Shown here: in pieces, positions 35,254-51,060 of the stretch | How positions within the stretch are numbered: the first letter of the stretch is position 1 | Layout: each line of letters opens with the position of its first letter | Origin: Salvelinus alpinus | Lineage: Eukaryota; Chordata; Actinopteri; Salmoniformes; Salmonidae | DNA: 64,000 bases | Assembly: GCF_045679555.1 (NCBI RefSeq) | Contig: NC_092093.1 | Coordinates: 66,101,714 to 66,165,713 of the forward strand | Reading direction: 5' to 3' | Notes under the pieces: model-generated | The model's input: only the letters and a program-made list of their open reading frames with translations | Told to the model about the DNA's origin: nothing | Database searches by the model: none | Position numbers and translations under genes: made by a program

Positions 35254-35738
35254 AAGCAACCATAGATAGGTTCAGATTTGTGAACTTAGTTCAGTGTATT
35301 TGTGTGACTCCCAGTGTAGGAATTAGGACTGAAATTGAAATAGCACAGAAGTGGCATTGCTAAAAACACCAGGCCTGAGACTCTCTCTCCTCATCACATT
35401 TTATTCCCCCCCCCCCCCCGAATCACGACACCATGCCCCTCCACCCCTCCCCGTGTTGGGTTCACCCTGCTCCGTAGTCCATGGGGGGTTTGCCTGTCTA
35501 GCCTTGCCGCTTAATGTTTAAGTATTGGGAGCGGCTACAGGGAGCAAATAAAACGTCTTTACAGACACTGTGACACACTAAGAGTTACAATCCCAGGTAC
35601 TGTGATTGGGCAATCTCCATTGTAACTCAAAAGAAAAGCCTACAGGACACACAGTATCAATCCTTTCAATGCAAAGTACGACCAATGTTGTCTCCGCTGA
35701 AAGGTTGATCGAATCGTGTTAAGTGATTCAAAGACATT
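35254..35738. other. Unassigned stretch
   Basis: A poly-C run at about 35406-35420. No gene. Confidence 0.5.
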
Positions 35739-37257
35739 CAGTACCAGTCAAAAGTTTGGACACACCTACTCATTCATGTTTTTTGTTGTTGTTTTTTAAA
35801 AACTATTTTCTACATTGTAGATTAATAGTGAAGACATCAAAACTATGCAATAACATGTGGAATCATGTAGTAACCAAAACAGTGTTAAACAAATCTAAAT
35901 ATATTTTATATTTGAGGTTCTTCAAAGTAGCCACCCTTTGCCCTAATGACAGCTTTGCACACTCTTGGCATTCTCTCAACCAGCTTCAAGAGGAATGCTT
36001 TTCCAACAGTCTTGAAGGAGTTCCCACATATGCTGAGCACTTGTTGGCTGCTTTTCCTTCACTCTGCTGTCTGACTCATCACAGACCATCTCAATTGCGT
36101 TGAGGTCGGGTGATTATGGAGGCCAGGTCATCTGATGCAGCACTCCATCACTCTCCTTCTTGGTCAAATAGCCCTTACACAGCCTGGAGATGTGTTGGGT
36201 CATTGTCCTGTTGAAAAACAAATTATAGTCCCACTAAGCGCAAACCAGATGGGACGGCGTATCGCTGCAGAATGCTGGGGTAGCAAAGCTGGTTAAGTGT
36301 GCCTTGAATTCTAAATAAATCACTGTCAGTGTCACCAGCAAAGAACCCCCACACCATTACACCTCCTCCTCCATGCTTCACGGTGGGAACCACACATGCC
36401 GAGATCATCTGTTCACCTACTCTGCGTCTCACAAAGACACAGCGGTTGGAACCAAAAATCTAAAATTTGGACTCATCAGACCAAAGGACAGATTTCCACC
36501 GGTCTAATGTCCTTAGCTCGTGTTTCTTGGCCCAAACAAGTCTCTTCTTATTATTGGTGTCCTTTAGAAGTGGTTTCTTTACAGCAATTTGACCATGAAG
36601 GCCTGATTCACACAGTCTCCTCTGAACAGTTGATGTTGAGATGCGTCTGCAATCCAAGGTGCAGTTAACTCTAATGAACGTATCCTCTGCAACAGAGGTA
36701 ACTCTGGGTCTTCCTTTCCTGTGGCGGTCCTCATGAGAGCCAGTTTAATCATAGCGGTTGATGCTTTTTGCGACTGCAGTTATTGAAATTTTCCGGATTG
36801 ACTGGCCTTCATGTCCTAAAGTAATGACGGACTGTCGTTTCTCTTTGCTTATGTGAGCTGTTCTTGCCATAATATGGACTTGGTCTTTTATCTAATAGGG
36901 CAATCTTCTCTATACCACCCCTACCTTTCCACAACACAACTGATTGGCTCAAACAAAATAACTTTTAACAAGGCACACCTGTTAATTGAAATGCATTCCA
37001 GGTGACTACCTCATGAAGCTGGATGAGAGAACGCCAAGAGTTTGCAAAGCTGTCATCAAGGCAAAGGGTGGCTACTTTGAAGAATCTCAAATAAAAAATA
37101 TATTTTGATTTGTTTAACACTTTTTTGGTTACTACATGATTCCATATGTGTTTCATAGTTTTGATGTCTTCACTATTATTCTACAATGTAGAAAATAGTT
37201 TTAAAAAATGAAGCAGAATCCTTGAATGAGTAGGTGTACTAAAACTTTTGACTGGTA
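35739..37257 (-). mobile_element. Tc1-like transposon (family D), degraded
   Basis: The left end reads CAGTACCAGTCAAAAGTTTG at 35739 and the right end gtgtactaaaacttttgactggta, ending at about 37257. The inner terminal repeat (cattgtag against ctacaatg) is still visible. The outer right end is changed. Confidence 0.8.
36223..36657 (-). pseudogene. Tc1-like transposase fragments (family D)
   Basis: The minus strand reads '[20 protein letters not shown]' and '[12 protein letters not shown]' (first catalytic Asp) in 36460-36657. In another frame (36223-36432) it reads '[20 protein letters not shown]'. A frameshift lies between them and the second catalytic motif is disrupted near 36200-36225. 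Confidence 0.75.
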
Positions 37258-37421
37258 AATATATATATTGTCAGAGGTTCAGGCCAGGATGAAAGCCCTC
37301 AAGCCCTGCATCTGGACCTGCTATTTGAAACTCTTAACCTTGTCCTTGGTCATGGTTTTCTATTGGGTCGAATAAAGGAACCTCCTTTTCCCTAACAAAC
37401 CATAACAGAGAGCTATCTGGC

Positions 37422-41999
<4,578 letters not shown>

Positions 42000-42066
42000 A
42001 CATATCATATAGGATATCATATCATATCATATATCATATAGGATATCATATGATATCATATAGGAT
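42000..42066. repeat. Degenerate ATATC/GATAT repeat
   Basis: Tandem catatcatataggatat-type units with inner inverted symmetry, about 1.1 kb upstream of the shha start codon. Confidence 0.8.
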
Positions 42067-42768
42067 GTACTCTTTAGATGCAATCTCAGACTGAAACGCA
42101 ATTTGTCCTGCTACTTTCTGTTCAGACTGAAAATTGATCTACAATACTGAAACTAGAATAAGGGGTATCACGCCCGAGTCAAATTATTTATTCAACGGAC
42201 ATTTGGACATAGTTTAGCCTAAATTATATTCTGTATTATCTTTTTTTTCCCCTGGCCCGTCTAATTTCCAATCAGTGACTCACCCATTATTTTCCCCAAA
42301 GTTAGTTTGTAGGTTATATCCAAATGCGCGGTTACGCACTGAGTAAATGATACATATGAGAAGCAATAATACTGGGCTATATGGTTAAGTAATTGTACAA
42401 CTTTTTGACAACTTTCGCCTTATTCATGCAGCCTATCGACCCAGACGCTCTAATATAGACTCTTACACAGTGAAAAACTCCCAGAGTCAGAGACATGCAT
42501 GTCCATGGGCATCCGTGAGCGCACACGCATTTTCAAGCTATTTCCCATGAGTGGGAAGTCAATATGTACGTAAGTAATACTTCTAATAATTCCAGACACA
42601 ACATTCGAATCACCCACACTAAGTCACATAACATAACAACATAGGCCTATGGGCTACGAGTTGGGTTTTTCCTCAACTGGGAATCGTTTTAGGAACAGAG
42701 AGAGAAAAGGTGTAATTTATGTTTTCCCATGGAGTACAGCCCCTCCCCTAAACCCACCCTTCAGGTGG

Positions 42769-42790
42769 AAAAAATCTTTAAAGATTTTTT
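42769..42790. promoter_or_regulatory. 22-bp perfect palindrome upstream of shha
   Basis: AAAAAATCTTT is followed at once by its exact reverse complement. It lies about 100 bp upstream of the TATA-like box. A binding role is only a possibility. Confidence 0.4.
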
Positions 42791-42835
42791 TAAACTCTTT
42801 TGTGTGATAACATCAGAAGGGTTTGTCTAGGCGAA

Positions 42836-42876
42836 CCAATCAGGTCCCTCCCCTGCCATAGATCGGTGCTATAATA
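42836..42876 (+). promoter_or_regulatory. Likely shha core promoter (CCAAT and TATA-like box)
   Basis: CCAAT is at 42836-42840. A C-rich ccctcccctgcc follows at about 42845-42856, and TATAATA at 42870-42876. Transcription would then start near 42900, giving a 5' UTR of about 280 bases before the start codon. No transcript data were available. Confidence 0.55.
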
Positions 42877-43179
42877 CATAGCAGTAAACGCGGTCTGCTC
42901 GCACAAGCGGCTGTAGCTCGACTGCGCAGAGATTCCGTTGTTAATTTTCTCACTTTTTACCCACGCAGCAACGTCTCTCCTTCGATGTGTTCCGTTATCA
43001 TTTTGCAGAGGCGTTCATTTCCGCACCTGCCACGGTAGTGATCGGGGGGCACGGTAGCCTACATACGAACTAGAGGAGACAAGGACATTGTGGAAGCAGC
43101 GGCGCGAGAGGGAGGAGAGATATAGAAACAAGCGGCCGCTGGTTGATAACACACTGAGGCTCCGAGTAATTTAGATTTT

Positions 43180-43488
43180 ATGGACGAAATGCTGCTGTTG
43201 ACGAGAATCGTTCTGGTCGGGTTCATCTGCTTGTCCTTGGTGTCCTCTGGTATGGGCTGTGGACCGGGCAGGGGCTACGGTAGGAGAAGACATCCGAAGA
43301 AGCTGACACCTCTTGCGTACAAACAGTTCATCCCAAACGTCGCGGAGAAGACCCTAGGAGCCAGTGGCAGATACGAAGGCAAGATCACGCGGAACTCCGA
43401 GCGATTTAAAGAACTGACTCCCAATTACAATACTGACATTATCTTTAAGGATGAAGAGAACACCGGTGCGGACCGGCTCATGACTCAG
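43180..43488 (+). CDS. shha: shha exon 1 (coding part)
   Basis: Encodes residues 1-103, from the signal peptide to 'ADRLMTQ'. It ends at CAG before the donor GTAAAA at 43489, phase 0. Confidence 0.95.
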
Positions 43489-46400
43489 GTAAAATGAATA
43501 GCCTACCTTTTTAATGCCTCGCATCTTTTAGGACACTGTGTAACATAACCTTTCACATTGGATGCAGATTGCGCACCACAAACAAACACATATACAGGTC
43601 TCAAGTCTGTGTTTTTTTTAGTAGATGTGTGAAAAGGTTCCGTTTCAATCTCAGAGCATTGCACTTTTGATTAGGTCCTGCATGGGTAAGGCTTTCATAA
43701 TCAAACCAGAGACATGACATAGGCCTACTGGCAGGCCAGTAGGACATTCGGCCTTCATGATTGTGGCAGTTTATTTGAAATATTTATGTGGTCCTCTCAT
43801 ATCTATATTTGTATCAAGGCCTTGTGCAGACGCACATCGGTTGTCTATGCAATATTATAGCATTTGGATATTCCGCAATTGCACCGTTAAGATTTAGATT
43901 ACATCTTGTTTTAAATCTTTAATTTCAGTCATCTGATCTGGCATATGACTATAACAGTGGCCTTATGTATGCATGTTTGGCGCATTCAGACGTTTTCTTG
44001 CATACTGTTATTCACCCTTTCGCAGTATAGTGTTTATCGGCCCATGAAGACATTGACATTTCTTTGAGAATGTTCTGAACACTATCACTACTTAAAAAAT
44101 GGGTGGGACTCGGCCAATTAGTGCAATGATATAGCAAGCTGCACCGACTGCGCCTCCGGTAATGCATTTGCTTTGGAAAGGCTGCATTAGTGGCAAAAAA
44201 GCATTGTAATTTCTGTGAATCAGATTTCGCTCTGTCGAATCCTTGTCTGTGATTTCTTTATACGATTCTGGGTGGCTATCTTGCATGCATTGTCCATAAA
44301 AATATCGGTCAGAAATGCAGTCTGGATAGCATGTGTCTCTCACCCATGGGGTTACTTGATTTCCACCGGCTGTTAGCCTATATTGGGTGTCTGTTGCACG
44401 TATTTTGCAAATGCTGTGTTACTATTTTAATAAGAACGTCTATTACTTCAGTCCGGCCACCTTAAAATGCCACTGAACCTGAAGGAGTGTGATGATGGAG
44501 GCGCGCGCGCCAGACTCCCTGAACCGTATACCGCGACATGGGCACGAGCTTAGATTAAATATTCACCCTGCCCTGCGTGCAGTCTCAACATATCTCTAAA
44601 CGCTCCCTTCCCTTCCTCTAATATAGCCTATACGTTATCACACTTCAAATGGAGGCTAGAGTGAGAGATATAACCTTCTACTCTGTCTATAGCCCTCCGG
44701 CCACTGCCAGTTAAAGATGTGGTTGAACAGGGAATTGTGCCAAAGACTCCACTTTTTGACACACCGTGCGCTTTCATCTCCGTTTACCGTCCTTCTTTAT
44801 TGGTCTGAAAGTAGAGGATGTATGTTGGTTTATTATGTTATCACTGCTTTAAAAAAAAATGCGCCAAACCATTTACAAAAACAACAACATATTAATAGCC
44901 AAATAAGCTCACTGTTTTATGCTTTGTGCTAGGCTATATTTCATAGAAAGGTGAAATGTTTAAAATATGACATATTTGCTATAGATATAGACCAGGCAAG
45001 GCAAATGAAGGTTCATAGACAAACATCCCCGTGGGTATATGCCCCATCCCTCCATTCATTTAACACGACCTGACATCCAGCCTACATTATGCGTGAGCAT
45101 TTGAACTTATGACCTTTGGTCAATGAGAAGAGGACGCATAAACAAAGTTCAACAGCCAAAACATGTATAAAGTATGGAGTACTTAAAGTATGTGCTGTTT
45201 AGTGGCGCACTGCGTAGCCCTAACGACGAGGTGCACCTGCAACCACATCATGAGTTAGAGAGATTGTTACAGCTTACAAACGTAGTATCTGAATAATATG
45301 AAGAGCTAATGGTTAGCATCTAGAATATGTTTGCCGTCTTCTATATTGTATGGTTGTTGTGCGTAAAGGTCAATCTCCAGTGGGCTGTCGCGGGGAAGGC
45401 GCTGACGCACTGTGGCTGCACAGGTGCACTGAAAGTTGTAAACTATGGGATGGATTCCTAGCTGGAATAGAGCTCAATCTCACAATTGTTTAAACAAAGT
45501 GTAATTTCAATGGAGATTAGACGTCTGTCTGTTGTGGTTCCCTATGTAAATCATACTCCATTTAAAGTGATGACGACTATAAAAGCGGGATGTCCCCTGG
45601 CTGCGCCAACTCATTTTGAGTGAGCGGGTTAACCAAGCAGCCCCCTAACAACTACAAAGACAGTTCGTTTCGGGGAAAGTTAACGAGGTCGTCGCTTTAC
45701 AGACATTTTTAGCGCGCAGTCCCGGACGTTTCTGTCGCGAATAAAAACGTCACATGGTCGTCTGTAGCGAGCACAGCTTAATGGGAACTGAATATAGCCC
45801 CACAAACGAAGCGAAATTGAGACGGACCAGCGGGTTGTTTGCACTGACAGGTACATGATAAGTGTTTCCTCTAACCAATTCATTTGTGAGAAGATTAAGA
45901 GACAGACTGCGGGCGAGGCTTGTTGAAAAACTTTTAGTCTGAGGACAAAGCGCCAGCGGAGGGATCCTGCTGGGCTTCACGGTGGTTGAACAGAATTTGG
46001 CTGGATTTGCGGCACACGACCCAATGAATTAATAAATAGTTTAGGCTTCACGGCTCTTGGCTCCGGCAGTCCTACTCAGAATGTGCAGGAAAGTGTTTTT
46101 GGCATGGTCCCTTTGCATTTTTTACCCACTGCCTGCTACAACTGCGAGTATATTGTCGGTTTGTTTTGACGTCTCGCAGGAAAGACAGGTTAGGCTAATT
46201 GCGACATTGGGGATCCTTACCAACAAACGAAAGAGGATGGAGAGTGGTGGCCCATGCTAGGGATGTGTGTGTGTGGGGGAGGGCGAGGGGGGGGGGGGGG
46301 CTTACTTGCTCTATACAGATAGTTAGCCCTTTAGGGAAGAAAACCAAAACACCTCCAGTTGAGTATTCCTGTCACGTCCCAAGAACCTGCGGGACAAGAA

Positions 46401-49400
46401 TAATGAAACGTTACCTCTGGTTGCGGTGAAAAGACTCTTTGTAATGTTTTATTTGACATATTGGTTAAGTGTCGAGAAGAGTTGTCCTGGAGAAGGCCAA
46501 GCATCTCCAATAAGGGTCCCTGGATAGGTTAGGAAGTGCAACATTCCAATTATAAGACAACTGTTTTATAACTCGGTTATTCCTGAAGATTATCCTCAAT
46601 ATCAGTTATTTATTCAAATAAAACACACGTCTTACTAAAGACTCTTGCTTTCAATATAGTTATATATTTTATTCCAATTCCGATGCATTTCAAATGTGTA
46701 ATTAATTCCAGCATTTTGTTTTATTGGACAGAGTCTATCACGTTGTAGCATATTGGGAGAGAGTACAAATAGGCCATTGAGCGGTCGCATCTTTCCAAGG
46801 ACCAAATCTATATGTTTTAGACCAGTGAAGCGAATGCAATGCCTTATTAATTTTTTAGCACAAGCTTCTCTATCTGACATTGTGCCCTCTGACTCTTCAC
46901 ACAGAATATTCGAGCTTATTCAAACAAACCCTTCACATTGTTGTGTGTAGGCATATATCCAATCGCATCACTATTTAGACCAATAGATGGAGGCTCTTCC
47001 AGTGTGGAATAGCCAGCTTCACCAGATGTAATGGGATGTGAAATGTTAACTATTTGAGTGATTTGTGTTATGTAATCCATAAACCAGTAGGGTGGTGGTG
47101 GTGTGTGTACCTTGTTTCAGATCATAAATCCTGGTCTCTGGTCCACAAAGTGCAGATATGAAGACGAACTATATAATGTCAACTCTATAGGATAATTGTT
47201 TTGGCCACCAATCATGCATCTACAGTATCACATACCTTCAGGCTTGTGAATGAAGTTTAAGATCAAGAGCCAATGAATGAATGAATATACGCTGTCTGGA
47301 ACATAACACTTAAATATCATATATCAAATATGAGCCTAATGTAGGCTTACTACCCAGGCCTGATATAGCCTACAGGAGGGTATTGGCATCTGGTGAGCAT
47401 GATTAGTGAACGTGATATATCTTCATAGACGACTAACGTAGACGATGTTCCTTCCCCCAGAGATGTAAAGACAAGCTGAACTCTCTGGCGATCTCTGTCA
47501 TGAACCAGTGGCCAGGGGTGAAGCTCCGCGTCACCGAGGGCTGGGACGAGGATGGGCACCATTTCGAAGAGTCGCTACACTACGAGGGAAGGGCAGTGGA
47601 TATCACGACCTCCGATCGAGACAAGAGCAAATACGGCACGCTGTCCAGACTAGCAGTGGAGGCTGGGTTCGACTGGGTCTACTACGAGTCCAAGGCCCAC
47701 ATCCACTGTTCTGTCAAAGCAGGTAGGGTGTCAAGTCAAAAAGATGTTGGTAGCCATCACTGACATCAAAAACGAATGTGAATGGGAAAGATACAATATC
47801 TTGGAAAACGTGATAACGTTTCCCGCCTCATATTGATTATACTTTTTTTTTTTTTTTTTTTTTTACAATATAGGCTACTCCAGCTAGATAATGAATGGAC
47901 ATATATTATTGGGGTGAAATAAACAACTATGATCTTATTTGATGCTAACTCGTTAGTCAACCCCCTTCTAGTTCCGAATTCTACACAATGTGTCCTCTCG
48001 CTATTCTCGTTATTAACACTCGTTATGTCGTGATCTTTTATCCTTTCATATCCATATTTAATATATATATATATATGTATTTCATAGTAGTTGTCTTATT
48101 TATATGGGTATTTGCTGCTTGTTCATTGTTAATGCCTATCAGCTATTTTATGATCTTATATCGCCCCACACTGTCTCTTCGATGGAACCACGACCATTTA
48201 TTACACAAAACATATTCCCACACTCATAAAATGCCATTGCATATATGGAAAAAAGTATTTTCATTGTTCAACTGATAGGCTATGGAATTCAAAATCACTG
48301 CACGTCAAGAGAAGGCCATTTGAGTTTAACTAAATACATTGCATGTTTAGATGTGTAGATTTGTATTATTTTGTCGATCGAAATAATCTATTCTAGGCCT
48401 ATGTTTGCGTCAGTGTTGGCCGTCAAAATGTGTAGCCTAATGAATTTTACCAAAATAGGCCTACTTTAGACACTTCTTTTGGGTTAAAATCATCTCTTGA
48501 TTTTCCTAAAAACCTTATGGAAATCAACGTAGGCCTATTCTTCCCGTGGAGCACATATTCGTTTCGAATTGAATGGAAAATCGTATATTTAAAATGCAAC
48601 ACACACGTGTTGAGATCATATAGTCCGTGTCATTAGGGGTCATGTGACTTTACCAAAGGGATTTGGACTTAGCAAAGTTGAATTCGTTAGGGGCAAATCT
48701 GGTTTTCAATTGTCACCTTATTTCATGCCTCGGAATCTTAAAAGAAGATTAGATGCATAAATTCAGAGCGGGACGGTTCTATTCTGTGGATGTGTGTGTT
48801 TACTGACTGTGATCCTGGAGATCGGAATGTGAAGAGTTCTCCCAGTCCCAAGACCCGAATTATTGTCATCAAGATTGACAACAAAGCAGGGGAGAAGTGG
48901 TAAAAAGAAGGGACATTGATGTTGGTCGACTGCAAGCATTTAGAGTCTGGGTCCTCATTTAAATTCAAATCTACATCTTGAGAGGCTTGGAAAAGTGGCT
49001 CCACTGGGTAAATAGTGTTTGCGGCGCTCTTGTTTTTCTTCTGAGTAGGCTATGTGTGTGAATTGTCACGTCGAGGTTTCTGCACCTGAGCAAATATGGG
49101 AAGAGTAGCTGGGAAAGGCGTAAATGTTCTTTTCCAAGAGTGGCTCTGTCCACAAGCTGATTTAGAATGACAATGTCTGTTCTTTATTGGTTTTTAATTA
49201 ACGTTAGAGGAGCCAGGGCTTTCGGTTTTCTCATCTCACACAATGAGAAGCAACCAATACGTTTTTTTTGTGAAGGAGTTCCACATTCACATTATGCCAA
49301 GCATATGGCACCATGTTTTATATGCCGGAACATACAATGCAATCTATATGATGTTGAGTTAAAATTCGTTTTAATGAGAGATATGGACCAAAATCACAAT

Positions 49401-50327
49401 TTTAATTTCTCTTTTCTTTAAAATGTGTGGATATAGCCAATAATAGGCTTATATGTGCCAGTGGTTCATTCGTAGACCTATAGGCACATGCGCTATAGGC
49501 TGCATATGTTCCACAGTGGTGAGCCCAAAACGTGTCCTGCTTTCACGGGGAGATAAAATAGCCTAGTATATGGATATACTGTATATTTACAATCATATTC
49601 ACCATCACTAATACAATATTTTATTTCAACAGAAAACTCAGTTGCTGCCAAATCTGGCGGCTGCTTCCCAAGCACCGCTTCGGTGACTCTCAAAGATGGA
49701 AGCAGGAAGGCAGTGAAAAACCTCAGAGTTGGCGACAAAGTGCTAGGTGCCAACAGTGATGGGGACCTCGCATACAGCGACTTCATCATGTTCATGGACC
49801 AGGACTCGTCAACTAGACGAGTATTTTATGTGATAGAGACTAAAGAACCGGCTCAGAAAATTACCCTGACTGCTGCACATCTCCTCTTCGCGGTCAACAA
49901 CTCAACGGATGATCTCCACAGCATGACAGCAGTATTTGCGAGCGAAGTCAAACCTGGACAAAAGGTGGTTGTCTTTGATGATTTGCATAACCAACTGAAG
50001 TCGGTCACCGTGGGACGGATTTACATGGAGGAGCACGAGGGGTCCTTTGCGCCCGTGACTGTTCAAGGAACCATCGTTGTTGATCAGGTGCTTGCGTCAT
50101 GTTACGCGGTAATTGAAGACCACAATCTAGCGCACTGGGCGTTTGCACCTGTCAGACTGAGCTACTGGCTGTCCTCGTTGCTATCCCCGAAAGACTACTC
50201 CATTCCCAACGCCACCTTACATGAGGACGGAGTGCACTGGTACTCCAAAATTCTATATCAATTAGGAACGTGGCTCTTGGATAGCCACGCGCTTCACCCA
50301 CTGGGGATGTCAATAAACTCAAGTTGA
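43180..50327 (+). CDS. shha: Sonic hedgehog precursor, shha type (three exons)
   Basis: Secreted morphogen that signals through Patched/Smoothened. Joined exons 43180-43488, 47461-47722 and 49633-50327 give 421 residues plus stop, against about 418 in zebrafish Shha. A signal peptide covers about residues 4-26. The signalling domain is Cys27-Gly200 (174 residues, as in mammals), where Cys27 is the palmitoylation site. It has the heparin-binding GRRRHPKK, calcium ligands Glu92, Glu93, Asp98, Glu129, Asp132 and Asp134, and zinc ligands His143, Asp150 and His185. Self-cleavage with cholesterol attachment is expected at Gly200-Cys201. The Hint domain keeps Thr270/His273 (TAAH) and Cys347. GRYEGK and GADRLMTQ favour shha over shhb. 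ATG 43180 is the first start; ATG 43189 (Met4) would give the zebrafish-like length. Thr85 replaces a conserved Pro. Which salmonid duplicate this is cannot be told. Confidence 0.96.
45578..45585 (+). promoter_or_regulatory. Consensus TATA box inside intron 1
   Basis: TATAAAAG is followed by about 500 bp of more GC-rich sequence. It is closer to consensus than the box at the main promoter. It may mark an internal promoter, or it may be chance. Confidence 0.35.
46081..46188 (+). other. Possible alternative first coding exon of shha
   Basis: An ATG with A at -3 opens 36 codons starting '[19 protein letters not shown]', a hydrophobic signal-like stretch. They end at CAG before a possible donor GTTAGG at 46189. 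The end phase is 0, the phase needed by exon 2. A spliced product would have 354 residues and lack Cys27, the heparin-binding motif and three calcium ligands. At least one upstream ATG (45754) lies in the presumed leader. This is inference from frame and splice signals only. Confidence 0.2.
47461..47722 (+). CDS. shha: shha exon 2
   Basis: 262 bp, residues 104-190 plus the first base of codon 191. It carries the zinc-binding residues and ends 'HIHCSVKA' before donor GTAGGG. An open frame running past the donor ends in intron and is not real coding sequence. Confidence 0.96.
47723..49632 (+). other. shha intron 2 (1910 bp)
   Basis: Bounded by GTAGGG and TTTCAACAG. It contains a poly-T run (about 47845-47864) and a short AT repeat (48060-48075), and no transposon. 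Confidence 0.85.
48600..48960. promoter_or_regulatory. Candidate intron 2 midline enhancer (ar-C-like)
   Basis: The stretch has a FoxA-type TGTTTAC at 48797-48803, a homeodomain-type ATTA at 48859-48862 and a Sox-type ACAAAG at 48881-48886. In zebrafish, intron 2 of shha holds the floor-plate/notochord enhancer ar-C, where Fox and homeodomain sites matter. Position and motif content agree, but sequence homology was not tested. Confidence 0.4.
49633..50327 (+). CDS. shha: shha exon 3
   Basis: 695 bp. It completes Glu191 and runs to the TGA at 50325-50327. It encodes the end of the signalling domain, the cleavage site GG-CF (residues 199-202) and the whole Hint/sterol-recognition region ending '[16 protein letters not shown]'. 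The only wholly unspliced frame starts at an internal Met (49683), but the true reading begins at the acceptor. Confidence 0.96.
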
Positions 50328-51060
50328 AGCAAAGCAAAATAAGACAATAAACAATAGTAGAATGAAAAAATACAAAGCCCCCAGCGAAGTTGGGATATTT
50401 ATTTCAGTGACTTGTACATGTGTGTCCCTTTTAAAGAATGAATGGAGCCTTAAAAGTTTTCTTTGAATAATTTATTCTCATGTGAACTGGCTGGTATCAC
50501 GCGGATGGATCCTAAAACGGTGTGACCAGCAAATTGTGCAGAATCTATTTTTGTATATCTCCAAGTAATCCACAAAGAAAAAGAAGACCATGTAAAAAGG
50601 AGAAAACTTATTGACAGGTTGCAATGTTCTGTGCATATTATGTGCAACTGACTGATATATTTTGGGGATAAACAAACTTCGTGGGGGTCCATAAATTATA
50701 TTTTTATACACAGAATTGTAAATTTGATTTTGACAGATCGTTACCGAATCACATTTCGTTATTTGAAATAGTGTAAGATACGAGAATATATTTTAATTTA
50801 AATAGTTGGGAAAAGTCTTGGAAATCTTGTACTGTTTTGTTTATTAAGAATTGTATTATTTTGGAAACGTTTCATTTAAATTGTCAGATTGGGACAGATA
50901 TTCTGCCTCGTATAATTATTTCCTCAGCTTTTGTTGTATTTCTTTTTTTCAATTTTTCTTTTAGAAAATTTTAAATGCACATTCTGACAATTCAGTAACA
51001 GTTTAAGTAGTACAGAACAAAACGTTTCGTTGAATAAATGAAAAAGTAACTCCTGTAAAT
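50328..51060 (+). other. Probable shha 3' UTR
   Basis: AT-rich. AATAAA occurs 18 bases after the stop (50346-50351) and again at 51033-51038. The second fits better with a usual 3' UTR length. The end point is a guess. Confidence 0.45.

Larger units (their letters stand above)
43489..47460 (+). other. shha intron 1 (3972 bp)
   Basis: Bounded by GTAAAA and a pyrimidine-rich acceptor ending CCCCCAG. No transposon is recognised inside. In zebrafish, intron 1 of this gene holds midline enhancers (ar-A and ar-B), so part of this intron is probably regulatory. A TATA-led segment occurs at 45578. G-rich simple sequence lies at about 46261-46303. Confidence 0.8.

Noticed and set aside
45680-45980. 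Minus-strand open frames in intron 1
   Set aside because: No recognisable domain; GC-rich sequence lowers stop frequency. Noted only because they overlap the internal TATA segment.
47508-47726. Second open frame over shha exon 2
   Set aside because: Shadow frame of a strongly conserved exon.
43180-50327. Assignment to shhb (tiggy-winkle) or ihh
   Set aside because: Diagnostic residues GRYEGK and GADRLMTQ and the C-terminus ending [10 protein letters not shown] fit shha better.
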